This document shows, piece after piece, positions 1 through 7,230 of a DNA stretch of 15,901 nucleotides (position 1 is the stretch's first letter; each line of letters opens with the position of its first letter). The stretch is from Planctomycetota bacterium (GTDB taxonomy: Bacteria > Planctomycetota > Phycisphaerae > FEN-1346 > JAACEH01). A program made the translations under genes and the position numbers. Below the pieces are notes generated by a model. It was not told where the DNA came from. It worked only from the letters and a program-made list of their open reading frames with translations, and did not search any database. The stretch is from positions 1-15,901 of the forward strand of contig JAFGPY010000445.1 of the NCBI GenBank assembly GCA_016935955.1, written 5' to 3'.

Positions 1-1
1 G

Positions 2-679
2 GTCTCCTTTCAAACGCGATGGCGACATCTTGACAAGGTCAGGCCGCGGATTGAAGATGGGGTTCACAGAACGCACACCCTAGTTATGGCTACTGAGGGA
101 CAGATGAAGAATCAGCAGATGACGCTGGGGGGCAAGATAGTACGCATATTAGTATATCGTATTTTGGACTCTGCCAGTCCCGCTACTCATCGCTTGTCCG
201 ATTTGGCCTTTGGCAGGACTTATGACCTCAATGATGATATGAACGAGATGATGGAGAGCGCGACAATTGAGAATTACGTAGAACTCCACTACAGGAAGTA
301 TCTCAAATCCATGTCGATCGGGCCTCAGTGGAAAAAATACACGATTCCACAAGAGCAAACAGCTTCAGGGGGCGGACTCACACTCAACTCGCAGGACATA
401 AGTAGCAGTTTCTGGTGGCTGAATGGTTGTCATGCCGTGTATGTGAAGGGGGGGACCGTTGAGGCCCGCTGCCAAGACGGTCGGATCCGTGTCAGGAACA
501 GGAATGTCAAGTGGGAATGGCACGACGAGATAGATGCCAACTCCTACAGTGAAGTGTGGGAAAAGAGTTTGCATAATGTGGTGGCGACTGCGGTGGAGGG
601 GACCTATGACGTGGTGTTTGACAAGAGCTTGGATGTCGAGTTTAAAATCCGAATTCATTGGACCGACGACAGAGAGTAG
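2..679 (+). CDS. Partial protein with possible RHS/polymorphic-toxin C-terminal domain
   Basis: The frame ending at 679 has no stop back to base 2, so the gene may begin outside the window. The first ATG is at 86 and has no Shine-Dalgarno sequence in front of it, which also argues for an upstream start; if ATG 86 is used the product is 197 aa. The C-terminal half is rich in Trp, Asp and charged residues (WKKY, FWWLNG, VKWEWHDEIDANS, IHWTDDRE). This resembles the C-terminal tails I associate with RHS-repeat proteins, but no YD repeats or RHS core motif are visible here. No signal peptide or membrane segment is seen. GC content is lower than in the phage genes to the right. The next gene encodes a small membrane protein that could be a partner. 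The RHS link is a tentative family resemblance; a stand-alone hypothetical protein is the alternative. Confidence 0.5.
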   Translation, partial: VSFQTRWRHLDKVRPRIEDGVHRTHTLVMATEGQMKNQQMTLGGKIVRILVYRILDSASPATHRLSDLAFGRTYDLNDDMNEMMESATIENYVELHYRKYLKSMSIGPQWKKYTIPQEQTASGGGLTLNSQDISSSFWWLNGCHAVYVKGGTVEARCQDGRIRVRNRNVKWEWHDEIDANSYSEVWEKSLHNVVATAVEGTYDVVFDKSLDVEFKIRIHWTDDRE

Positions 680-864
680 ATTTGAAAGCCGAAGTCGTAC
701 CCGCTATGTCGCGGTGTCATTCTGGGCATATCGGCCATAGTGCCGTCAGTGCAAAGCTGTAGATCATGGTCACGTGTCGTGGGGCCACGGTCAAGCGTGC
801 AGCTATTGGCGAGCCGCGGCAGCGCCGGCCTGAACGGTGGCACACTTGAAGGGGAGAAATGAAT

Positions 865-1371
865 ATGGCACAGTCGACTGCTATGGTATGGCTCCGGCGT
901 CACCTACTGATTGTGGTGCTCGCCATACTCATGGCACTTGCGTTATTTGGGGGGTGGATACTCTGGCAGCTTGTCAGAGTTGACCATTTCTCGGGAGTCG
1001 TCAAGAGCACGTCGGCCCTTCCTGGCTTCACTTCAGTGTTAGGTTCTCTCAAGACGGACGGGCTCGTGGGTTTCGCGGGATTGCGTAGTGCACGTGCGTC
1101 AAACATCGCTTTCTGCGCACGAGTTGAGCGGGAAGATTTGGACGCGTTTGTTGCGAGGCTAGGCCTCACAGAAGCTTCGAACGATGCGGAGTTCTATCGC
1201 CTCATGTGGGACCACGACAAGAAGGTGCCTGTCGAGGCGAGGCTTGAGATTCCAGAGGATGCCAACTTCATATGCTACCGTGGTGCAGTAGATGGTTGGC
1301 TCTTCGTAGCTATCGTGTACGATGCCGATACCAGCGTTCTTCTGGCCGATGCCCACGCACCAGTGTTCTAA
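865..1371 (+). CDS. Small membrane-anchored protein of unknown function
   Basis: This is a 168-aa protein with one hydrophobic N-terminal segment (about residues 13-36) preceded by an Arg-Arg pair, so the rest probably lies outside the cytoplasm. Two ATG codons compete: 859 lies only 2 nt after GGGGAG (851-856), while 865 lies 8 nt after it, so 865 is preferred. The soluble part has a pattern of short beta strands and helices (FCARVEREDLDAFVARLGL) and ends at APVF. I do not recognise a named domain. It follows the putative RHS-type tail by 185 bp, and small membrane proteins commonly follow such genes, where they may serve as immunity or accessory proteins; that role here is inference. It is not an obvious phage structural gene. 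Confidence 0.6.
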   Translation: MAQSTAMVWLRRHLLIVVLAILMALALFGGWILWQLVRVDHFSGVVKSTSALPGFTSVLGSLKTDGLVGFAGLRSARASNIAFCARVEREDLDAFVARLGLTEASNDAEFYRLMWDHDKKVPVEARLEIPEDANFICYRGAVDGWLFVAIVYDADTSVLLADAHAPVF

Positions 1372-1531
1372 GTGTAGTGGTTCGAGGAAACCGAACGGTG
1401 CAGAATGATGGCTTTTCAGGCCTTGAAGTTGCTGCAGACGAGGAAGTAGTGGCTTGATGTGCGAGTTTCGGCAGGTGGCGGTGCTGAGTGAGCATTGACC
1501 GTGGTTTTCTGATAGACAACCAGGAATGCGG

Positions 1532-1565
1532 CACGGCGGGCCTTGTCCCGCCGTGTTCTTCTCTC
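1532..1565 (+). terminator. Hairpin terminator downstream of the membrane protein gene
   Basis: CACGGCGGG (1532-1540) pairs perfectly with CCCGCCGTG (1547-1555) around the loop CCTTGT, and the flanking G1531 and T1556 can add a G-T pair. A pyrimidine-rich tail (TTCTTCTCTCT) follows, which fits a Rho-independent terminator on the plus strand, although the T run is interrupted by C. The very regular GC palindrome could also be a dispersed REP-like element. Confidence 0.55.
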
Positions 1566-1665
1566 TGCTCTTTCTGGCTAGACGATCACGTCGCGGCCTC
1601 TGCATCTCCAACGTGACACTCGACCCTGTCCGGGTGAGGTGCGTTTTCTTCATAGTGATTCCCCA

Positions 1666-1688
1666 CCCCCATATCAGGGGGCTTTTTT
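1666..1688 (+). terminator. Rho-independent terminator before the phage head operon
   Basis: CCCCC (1666-1670) pairs with GGGGG (1677-1681) around the loop ATATCA, followed directly by C and six T residues (1683-1688). This is the classic form of an intrinsic terminator on the plus strand. It ends 53 bp before the first phage gene, so that gene needs a promoter in the short gap or transcription that reads through. Confidence 0.7.
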
Positions 1689-1741
1689 CAGAATTCCGGT
1701 TTTCCGCTTCCCAAACACCCTGTTCGCCAGCATTAGTGTAT

Positions 1742-1939
1742 ATGGCGGACGAACTTCTCGAAACCATCCAAGACAACGCAAGCGCTCCGGCCGAGGCCAC
1801 TGACGAAGCCGGGAGCATGAAGCAGCACACGCTGCGCGACCAAATCGCCCTGCACAAGCACGTGGCGGCGGCGAAGGTCGCGGCGAACCCGGTTCGCGCT
1901 CTCCGCATGGTCAAGATCGTGCCGGGAGGGTCCGTCTGA
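1742..1939 (+). CDS. Small protein in the gpW position, upstream of portal
   Basis: This is a 65-aa, soluble, Ala-rich protein (MADELLETIQDNA... to ...MVKIVPGGSV). In lambda the gene before the portal encodes gpW, a small head-completion protein of similar size, so position and length suggest a connector role. The sequence itself, with its SMKQHTLRDQIALHKH core, does not look like lambda gpW; it resembles small uncharacterised proteins I recall in front of lambda-type portals in other prophages. ATG 1742 is chosen because it begins the compact soluble sequence; an in-frame GTG lies at 1736, and neither has a good ribosome binding site. The stop (TGA) overlaps the portal ATG by one base, so translation is coupled. 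The same frame stays open back to 1526, but that part crosses both terminators and is not convincing protein. Confidence 0.75.
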   Translation: MADELLETIQDNASAPAEATDEAGSMKQHTLRDQIALHKHVAAAKVAANPVRALRMVKIVPGGSV

Positions 1940-3408
1940 TGGTCATCGCTCGCGAACGGCTCTCCCATATCCGTCCGGCCGTACCTCGGCACCTGGCTGT
2001 TACCCGTCGAGTCAGGGCTCGCTACGACGCCGCCCAGACCACGGCCGACAACCGCAAGCACTGGGCCAACGCCGACTACCTGTCGGCCAATGCGGCGGCC
2101 AGCAGCGAGGTGCGGCGGATCCTGCGCAGCCGCGCCCGCTACGAGGCGGCCAACAACAGCTATGCTCGCGGCATCGTGCTGACGCTGGCCAACGACTTGG
2201 TCGGCACGGGACCACGGCTACAAGTGCTCTTGGGCAGCGCCGCCGGCAGCATGAATCAGACCCTTGAGCGGGAGTTCGCCGCCTGGGCCCGAGCCGTGGA
2301 CCTGGCCGGCAAGTTGCGGACGATGCGTATGGCCCGCGCCACTGACGGCGAGACTTTTGCCGTGCTCTTCGACAACCCTGCTTTGGAGACCGAGGTACAA
2401 CTCGATCTGCGGCTGGTCGAGGCCGACCAGGTGACGACACCCGAGCGTCCGTTGGACAAGGCCCACGCCGTGGACGGCATCGTCTTTGACAGTGCCGGCA
2501 ACCCTGTCGAGTACCATGTCCTCAAGAGCCACCCCGGTGACACCAGCAGCTGTCTCAACCGAGACTATGACCGGGTGCCTGCCGAGGCCGTGATTCACTG
2601 GTTCCGTGGCGACCGACCCGGCCAATCGCGCGGCCTGCCGGACATCCTGCCGGCATTGCCCCTCTTTGCACAACTGCGGCGCTACACGCTGGCGGTGATT
2701 GCCGCAGCAGAGAGCGCGGCCAACATCGCCATCTTCATGAAGACGACGACGGTCCCGGAGGCCGGGCCGGCCGAGGTCGACGCCATGACCGAGATGGACA
2801 TTGTCCGCAACATGGCCGTCTTCGCCCCTGAGGGCTGGGAGCCGACGCAGATCAAGGCCGAGCAGCCGACGACCACCTACGGCGAGTTCAAGCACGAGAT
2901 CCTCAACGAGATCGCTCGCTGCCTGAACATGCCGTACAACATCGCAGCGTGCAACTCCAGCGGCTACAACTACGCCTCGGGCCGCCTGGACCACCAGACC
3001 TACTACAAGAGCATCCGCGTGGAGCAGAATCACGTCGAGACAGTCGTGCTCGACCGCATCTTGGCCGCGTGGCTGGACGAGGCGGTGAAGGCGTTTCGAC
3101 TGGGCAACCTGTCAGACGTACCGCACCAGTGGTTCTGGGACGGCTACGAGCACGTCGATCCCGCCAAGGAAGCCACGGCGCAGTCGCAACGGCTGACCAG
3201 CCATACGACCACCCTGGCCACGGAGTACGCCCGCCAAGGTAAGGACTGGGAGACGGAACTCCGCCAGCGTGGCAAGGAAGTGGCCCTGATGAGGGAACTC
3301 GGGCTGTCGGCCGCACAGGCGGTGCCGGCACAGGACCCGACGCAGGACGAGAGAGAGGACGAGGATGAAGACGAAGACGGCAAGCGAACAGACCGACGCG
3401 CCGCGTGA
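1939..3408 (+). CDS. Phage portal protein, lambda gpB family
   Basis: This 489-aa protein matches the lambda-type portal family. The portal is a dodecameric ring at one head vertex through which DNA is packaged and to which the tail is joined. Visible family features are an N-terminal helical part with ARYDAAQTTADNRKHW and a SYARGIVLTLANDLVGTGPR stretch near residues 72-95, the DRPGQSRGLPDILPAL motif near residues 224-240, and the LNMPYNIAACNSSGYNYASG segment near residue 330. The C-terminus is a run of Asp and Glu residues. Length is slightly below the lambda protein (533 aa). It begins in a TGATG overlap with the upstream small gene, and its last 44 bases overlap the start of the protease-capsid fusion. 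A terminase would be its functional partner but is not in the window. Confidence 0.93.
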   Translation: MVIARERLSHIRPAVPRHLAVTRRVRARYDAAQTTADNRKHWANADYLSANAAASSEVRRILRSRARYEAANNSYARGIVLTLANDLVGTGPRLQVLLGSAAGSMNQTLEREFAAWARAVDLAGKLRTMRMARATDGETFAVLFDNPALETEVQLDLRLVEADQVTTPERPLDKAHAVDGIVFDSAGNPVEYHVLKSHPGDTSSCLNRDYDRVPAEAVIHWFRGDRPGQSRGLPDILPALPLFAQLRRYTLAVIAAAESAANIAIFMKTTTVPEAGPAEVDAMTEMDIVRNMAVFAPEGWEPTQIKAEQPTTTYGEFKHEILNEIARCLNMPYNIAACNSSGYNYASGRLDHQTYYKSIRVEQNHVETVVLDRILAAWLDEAVKAFRLGNLSDVPHQWFWDGYEHVDPAKEATAQSQRLTSHTTTLATEYARQGKDWETELRQRGKEVALMRELGLSAAQAVPAQDPTQDEREDEDEDEDGKRTDRRAA

Positions 3409-5368
3409 GCTTGTGCTGACGGCGGACATTCACATCGAGGCCGCGTCTCCCGACGGCTCGGCCGGTGACGAGGACAAACGCCCGCGGCGGTTCCACATGG
3501 ACGCCTACACCGGCGGTGCCCTGATGCTGGCCGGGTGGCGGTTCCCTGTGGTGGTTGACCTGGACGGCCTCACCGTCCGGGGCGGGGCCAAGGTCTACCT
3601 CGATCACAACCGTTCGTCCCGCGTGGGGCACTTGGAGGCCGCCAACACCATCAGCGGCCGTCTGCAGGTCACGGGCGTGGTCAGTTCCACGAGTGCCGCC
3701 GCCCACGAGGTGGTGGCTGATGCCGACAACGGCTACCCGTGGCAAGCCAGCATCGGCGCCAGCGTGCAGCAGGTGGAGTTCGTCAGCGAGGGGAAGTCGG
3801 TGACTGTCAACGGCAGAGAGTTCGCGGGGCCGCTCAATGTGGCCCGGCGCTCCAGCCTGTCGGAGGTGAGTTTCGTGGGGAACGGCGCGGACGATCAGAC
3901 GTCCGCCAACATCGCGGCCGGGGGAACCGGCGCCGCCAAGGAGGCAACGCACATGGACACGGTGACGAACGAGAAGGTTGAGAAGGTGGAGGGCCAGGAC
4001 ACTACGACCGTGGTGGCGACGGGCCCGGAGAAGGTGGCGGAGGTCGCCGACCAGGTCGCGGACCTACGAGCCCAGGCCGCCGCCGAGCAGGACCGCATTG
4101 CCGCCGTACGGAAGGCCTGCGGCGACGCCCATCCGGACATCGCCGCCAAGGCCATCCGCGAGGGGTGGGACCAGACGCGGACCGAGCTGGAGGTCCTCCG
4201 CGCCGAACGGCCCAAGGCCCCCGCAGCGCACATTCCGGACAACAGCCTCTCGGACCGGGTGCTCGAGGCCGCGTGCATGCTTTCCGGCAAGCTCCAGAAC
4301 GCCGAGAAGCGATTCGACGAGAAGACGCTGGAGGCGGCCGACAAGCGGTTCCGCGGCGGCATCGGTCTCCAGGAACTCCTGCTTGAGGCCGCCTGGGCCA
4401 ACGGCTTCACGGGCCGCAACTTCCGCGACAGCCGCGCCGTTCTGCGTTTCGCCTTCGGGCGTGACGTGCAGGCGGGCTTTTCGACCATCGACGTGGGCGG
4501 CATCCTCTCGAACGTCTCGAACAAGTTCCTGCTGGAGGGCTTCTTCAGCGTCGAGCGCGTCTGGCGGAACATCTGCGCCGTGCGGAATGTCAGTGACTTC
4601 AAGACCGTGACCAGCTACCGCCTGATCGGCAAGGACCAGTATGAGCAGGTCGCTCCCGGCGGCGAGCTGAAGCACGGGACCCTGGGCGAGGAAAGCTACA
4701 CCAACAAGGCCGACACCTACGGCTTGCTCCTGTCGGTGGACCGCCGGGACATCATCAACGACGACTTGGGCGCCATCACCACGGTGCCGCGAAAGCTCGG
4801 CCGCGGATCGGGCCTGAAGATCAACGATGTCTTCTGGACCATCTTCCTCGCCAACAGCGGCTTCTTCAAGACAGGCAACAAGAACTACCTCACCGGCAGC
4901 GACACTGTGCTGGGCATCGACGGTCTGACAAAGGCCGAGGTCGCGTTCCTGGAACAGGTGGATTCCGACGGCAAGCCCATCGGCATCATGCCTTCGATCC
5001 TGCTCGTCCCGACGGCTCTGTCGGCTATCGGCACCATGCTCCACAAGAGTCTGGAAATCCGCGACACCACGGCCAGCACCAAGTACCCGGTGGCCAACCC
5101 GCACCAGGGCAAGTTCCGGGTCGAGGTCAGCCGCTACCTGGCCAATTCGAGCTACACGGGCTACTCGGCCAAAGCTCATTACCTGCTGGCCGACCCGAAT
5201 GACTTGCCCGTGATCGAGGTGGCGTTCCTGAACGGTCAGGAGTCGCCGACCATCGAGACGGCTGAGGCCGACTTCAACGTGCTCGGCGTTCAGATGCGAG
5301 GTTACCACGACTTCGGCGTGGCCCTGCAGGATCCGAAGGGCGGCGTGAAGTCCAAGGGCGAGGCGTAG
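3365..5368 (+). CDS. Prohead protease / scaffold / major capsid fusion protein
   Basis: This 667-aa protein appears to join the three head-assembly activities. Residues about 20-180 resemble an S78-type prohead protease: His81 lies in a YLDHNRSSRVGHLE motif and Ser129 in a PWQASIGAS motif, matching the expected catalytic His and Ser. Residues about 200-300 are charged and helical (EKVAEVADQVADLRAQAAAEQ), as expected of a scaffold or delta domain. Residues about 365-655 match the Mu gpT-like, HK97-fold major capsid region (FGRDVQAGFSTIDVGG, SVDRRDIINDDLGAITTVPR). Natural protease-capsid fusions of this kind are known. ATG 3365 follows a purine-rich GAGAGAGGACGAGG stretch inside the portal gene. 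Met197, at the protease/scaffold junction, has its own strong ribosome binding site, so a shorter 471-aa scaffold-capsid form is likely made too. Maturation presumably cleaves near residue 360, but I cannot place the site. Confidence 0.92.
   Translation: MKTKTASEQTDAPRELVLTADIHIEAASPDGSAGDEDKRPRRFHMDAYTGGALMLAGWRFPVVVDLDGLTVRGGAKVYLDHNRSSRVGHLEAANTISGRLQVTGVVSSTSAAAHEVVADADNGYPWQASIGASVQQVEFVSEGKSVTVNGREFAGPLNVARRSSLSEVSFVGNGADDQTSANIAAGGTGAAKEATHMDTVTNEKVEKVEGQDTTTVVATGPEKVAEVADQVADLRAQAAAEQDRIAAVRKACGDAHPDIAAKAIREGWDQTRTELEVLRAERPKAPAAHIPDNSLSDRVLEAACMLSGKLQNAEKRFDEKTLEAADKRFRGGIGLQELLLEAAWANGFTGRNFRDSRAVLRFAFGRDVQAGFSTIDVGGILSNVSNKFLLEGFFSVERVWRNICAVRNVSDFKTVTSYRLIGKDQYEQVAPGGELKHGTLGEESYTNKADTYGLLLSVDRRDIINDDLGAITTVPRKLGRGSGLKINDVFWTIFLANSGFFKTGNKNYLTGSDTVLGIDGLTKAEVAFLEQVDSDGKPIGIMPSILLVPTALSAIGTMLHKSLEIRDTTASTKYPVANPHQGKFRVEVSRYLANSSYTGYSAKAHYLLADPNDLPVIEVAFLNGQESPTIETAEADFNVLGVQMRGYHDFGVALQDPKGGVKSKGEA
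3938..3955 (+). promoter_or_regulatory. Internal ribosome binding site and in-frame start inside the capsid fusion
   Basis: AAGGAGG (3938-3944) lies 8 nt before ATG 3953-3955, which is in frame as codon 197 of the fusion. It is among the strongest Shine-Dalgarno matches in the window. It falls at the end of the protease domain, where an independent scaffold/capsid gene would begin. The predicted product from this start is 471 aa and ends at the shared stop at 5368. In lambda, scaffold Nu3 is made from an in-frame start inside protease gene C, which is a direct precedent. Confidence 0.6.
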
Positions 5369-5376
5369 GACAACCC

Positions 5377-5425
5377 GAGGCGGGCGGCTGGCCTTTGTTC
5401 CTTTCACCGGCCGCCCGCCTCTTTG
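5377..5425 (+). terminator. Long GC-rich hairpin after the capsid gene
   Basis: GAGGCGGGCGGCTGG (5377-5391) pairs with CCGGCCGCCCGCCTC (5407-5421) as a 15-bp stem with one T-G wobble; the loop is 15 nt. Only TTT follows the stem, so termination may be partial. It starts 8 bp after the capsid stop. Such a hairpin could trim transcription into downstream genes or protect the 3' end of the capsid message, which is needed in the highest amount. Confidence 0.6.
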
Positions 5426-5479
5426 CAGTACGACCAGTAAGTACCGACCATCAAGCACGATCCATTGGAGGTTCATCCC

Positions 5480-6187
5480 ATGCAGGCAAGGTTCATCGCT
5501 GTCGGCGAACGAATCGATTACATCCCTTCGTCGGCTGTGGCAGCCGGCCAGGTGGTCGTCAGCGGAGGCCATGTGGCCATCGCTGCCCGAGCGATCGCCG
5601 CGAACACCCTCGGCGCCCTGGTCACGCGCGGCCTCTTCGACGCCGTCAAGGTCACCGGAGCTATCAGTTTCCTTGCCGCCCTCTACTGGGACGCCGACGG
5701 GGATCCTCTGGGCGGGGAGGCCGGGACAGGCTGTTTCACGACGGTGAGTGAGGGCAACACGTTCGCCGGCTTCTCCTCAGCTGCTGCTGCCGAAACCGAC
5801 AAGACCGTCAAGCTCCTGCTCGCCAGCCTCGGCATCCCGGGCGTGACCAGCACCGAGCACAACCAGGTTACGGCCACCATCGCCGATCCGGGCGATGCCG
5901 GAGCGATCCCGATCGCCAACGGCGGTCACGTGGACATCGTTACGGCTGACGCCGAAACGCGAACTCTGGCCGCGCCGACCTACGCCGGCCAGATGCTGTT
6001 GATCTCGCTGAAGACCGACGGCGGCGACTGCGTGATCACCTGCGCCACCACGGTCAACCAGACGGGCAACAACACGATCACTCTGGGTGACGCCGGCGAC
6101 GCCGTCCTTCTGGTGGCCAAGACCAACGGCGCTGATTTGCGGTGGTCGGTGGTTTCGAACGACGGCTGCTCGCTGTCCACCGTGTAA
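5480..6187 (+). CDS. DUF2190-type capsid cement (decoration) protein with C-terminal extension
   Basis: The first ~105 residues of this 235-aa protein follow the DUF2190 pattern: a GERIDYIPSSAVAAGQVVVSGG start, an ALVTRGLFDAVKV strand, an ALYWDAD motif and a GNTFAGFSSAAAA motif. Proteins of this family bind the outside of HK97-fold capsids as trimeric cement, and the gene order directly after the capsid gene agrees. Residues about 125-235 form an additional Gly/Thr-rich, beta-strand-rich domain (AETRTLAAPTYAG, TVNQTGNNTITLGDAGD) that could decorate the capsid surface. ATG 5480 is chosen because TGGAGG (5466-5471) lies 8 nt before it; an in-frame TTG at 5465 overlaps this site and is unlikely to be used. 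The DUF2190 call is firm; the role of the extension is inferred. Confidence 0.85.
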   Translation: MQARFIAVGERIDYIPSSAVAAGQVVVSGGHVAIAARAIAANTLGALVTRGLFDAVKVTGAISFLAALYWDADGDPLGGEAGTGCFTTVSEGNTFAGFSSAAAAETDKTVKLLLASLGIPGVTSTEHNQVTATIADPGDAGAIPIANGGHVDIVTADAETRTLAAPTYAGQMLLISLKTDGGDCVITCATTVNQTGNNTITLGDAGDAVLLVAKTNGADLRWSVVSNDGCSLSTV

Positions 6188-6199
6188 GGCGACGAGGCA

Positions 6200-6562
6200 A
6201 TGAGTGACTGGCGCACAAAGCGGGCGGCTTGGCTCCGGGACACGCGGAAGCAGCACATGTCCCGGAGCGTCACCTACGCCCGCAGCGACGACGAGGTGTC
6301 GCTCTCGGCCGTGCCGGTGTCGCCAAAGGTTGCGGTGGACGGTGAGGGAAACGTGCTGGTCTCGTCGAGCAGCCGCGATTGGCTCCTCGACGTGGCCGAC
6401 CTAGTGCTGAACGGGGCGGCCGTCGAACCGACCGCAGGCGACACGATCACTGACACCGACGGCACGTGGATGGTTGTGGCCGACGCCGGCACACGCGAGT
6501 GGGAGTACCTGGACACGACGCACCTGGTGATGAGAGTCAGGACCAAGCTGGTCGGGGAGTGA
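6200..6562 (+). CDS. Putative head-tail joining (neck) protein
   Basis: This is a 120-aa soluble protein. It begins with a basic helix (DWRTKRAAWLRDTRKQHMSRSV), continues with beta strands, and ends with GDTITDTDGTWMVVADAG and a HLVMRVRTKLVGE strand. The central phrase 'GDTI...DTDGTWMVVADAGTREWEYLD' is the kind of sequence seen in small phage attachment proteins, which reshape the portal vertex for tail docking. Its place after the capsid and cement genes supports this. I cannot assign it to a named family with certainty. The start at 6200 has only a weak GAGG nearby (6194-6197) and an AAGG farther upstream (6186-6189). The stop lies 3 bp before the next start. Confidence 0.6.
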   Translation: MSDWRTKRAAWLRDTRKQHMSRSVTYARSDDEVSLSAVPVSPKVAVDGEGNVLVSSSSRDWLLDVADLVLNGAAVEPTAGDTITDTDGTWMVVADAGTREWEYLDTTHLVMRVRTKLVGE

Positions 6563-6565
6563 CGC

Positions 6566-6811
6566 GTGGAGAAGCTCGTGACGATGCCGATCGTGCAGTA
6601 CGGGTTCCTGGGTTTCTCGGCCGTGCTGCTGTGCATCATCATCTGGTTGATCCGCAAGTTGCTTCAGTCGCTGGAGGCCAACCAGAGAATCGTAGCGGCC
6701 AACACAGCTGCTATCACCAGCATGACTGTCATGGTGAGCGATCTCATGGAACTGACGCGGTCGCTGCACGACAAGCTGATTTCCCGGCCGTGCATAGCCC
6801 GGGAGGAGTGA
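6566..6811 (+). CDS. Small single-pass membrane protein with coiled-coil-like tail
   Basis: This 81-aa protein starts at GTG 6566, 6 nt after GGGGAG (6554-6559), which lies within the end of the previous gene. Residues about 12-29 (YGFLGFSAVLLCIIIWLI) form one membrane segment, followed by RKLL and a helical stretch (LEANQRIVAANTAAITSMTV...ELTRSLHDKL) with hydrophobic heptad spacing. The C-terminus is CIAREE. The plan of short N-terminus, one membrane helix and cytoplasmic or periplasmic helical tail is seen in small phage proteins that assist lysis or membrane targeting, but no family is recognised. It is the first gene of a cassette that interrupts the neck and tail genes. A holin of the single-helix kind or a spannin-like helper are alternatives. 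Confidence 0.7.
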   Translation: MEKLVTMPIVQYGFLGFSAVLLCIIIWLIRKLLQSLEANQRIVAANTAAITSMTVMVSDLMELTRSLHDKLISRPCIAREE

Positions 6812-6812
6812 T

Positions 6813-7217
6813 ATGGCGAGGAAATGGATCAAGCTGGTCAATCTGGAGGTTGACGAGGAGACCGGTGCAGTGCTGGTCAAACTCGGGACCGATCCGGCGC
6901 AGCTTTTGTCTGCGATCAACAAGCTGTTGGCAATACAGAAGCGCGAACCTGTGCCGAACTCGGGCCGGCAACTAACTGGTGCCGGCATGACCGTGAACGG
7001 ATGGACGGAAGTAGCGGCTGGGGCCACGTACACCGTGACGGCCGAGAACGGGACGTTCCACTTTGGCTTCGAGTCTATGGTCGACGACGCGAAGTACTTG
7101 GTCACCATTCCGGCGGGATCGACACAACCGATCACCATTCCGGCCGGCGTCACAACCATCTACTGGCGTGCGGAATCGGGTCGCACGGCTCGTCTAGCGC
7201 GTATTGTGAACACGTAG
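6813..7217 (+). CDS. Small beta-rich protein of unknown function
   Basis: This is a 134-aa protein. The N-terminal ~50 residues look helical (DPAQLLSAINKLLAIQ). The rest is a beta-rich domain of alternating strands and Gly/Thr turns (GWTEVAAGATYTVTAENGTFHFGF, AGSTQPITIPAGVTTIYWRAESG), which resembles small immunoglobulin-like or carbohydrate-binding folds of phage surface proteins. No signal peptide or membrane segment is visible. GGAGG (6802-6806) lies 6 nt before ATG 6813, and the gap to the previous gene is one base. It precedes a LamG-like protein, so both may be exposed on the particle. No specific function can be assigned. Confidence 0.7.
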   Translation: MARKWIKLVNLEVDEETGAVLVKLGTDPAQLLSAINKLLAIQKREPVPNSGRQLTGAGMTVNGWTEVAAGATYTVTAENGTFHFGFESMVDDAKYLVTIPAGSTQPITIPAGVTTIYWRAESGRTARLARIVNT

Positions 7218-7230
7218 CAACGAGAGTGTC

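Larger units (their letters stand above)
1372..1735. other. Gene-free spacer with two terminators
   Basis: About 365 bp separate the membrane protein from the phage head operon. I see no convincing coding sequence on either strand. It contains two hairpins with T-rich 3' sides (listed separately). No terminase remnant is recognisable in any frame, and no clear sigma70-type promoter pair is visible between the second hairpin and the next gene. The stretch is the likely junction between host or accessory DNA on the left and the phage module on the right. Confidence 0.5.

Noticed and set aside
30..58. TTGACA with a possible -10 (GAAGAT) 17 bp later
   Set aside because: The -10 matches the consensus at only 3 of 6 positions, and the coding frame appears to continue through this stretch, so the -35 match may be chance.
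1159..1653. Minus-strand frame with a start at 1653 and a GGGGA seven bases upstream
   Set aside because: The apparent ribosome binding site is part of the plus-strand terminator stem, and the frame runs antisense through the other hairpin and the membrane protein gene. No known domain is seen.
1526..1741. N-terminal extension of the small pre-portal gene back to ATG 1526
   Set aside because: The extension would begin inside one terminator hairpin and run through the other, and its sequence is not typical soluble protein. ATG 1742 gives the expected small protein.
4064..5572. Long minus-strand open frame opposite the capsid region
   Set aside because: It lies antisense to the confidently assigned protease-capsid fusion, and its composition is that of a codon shadow.
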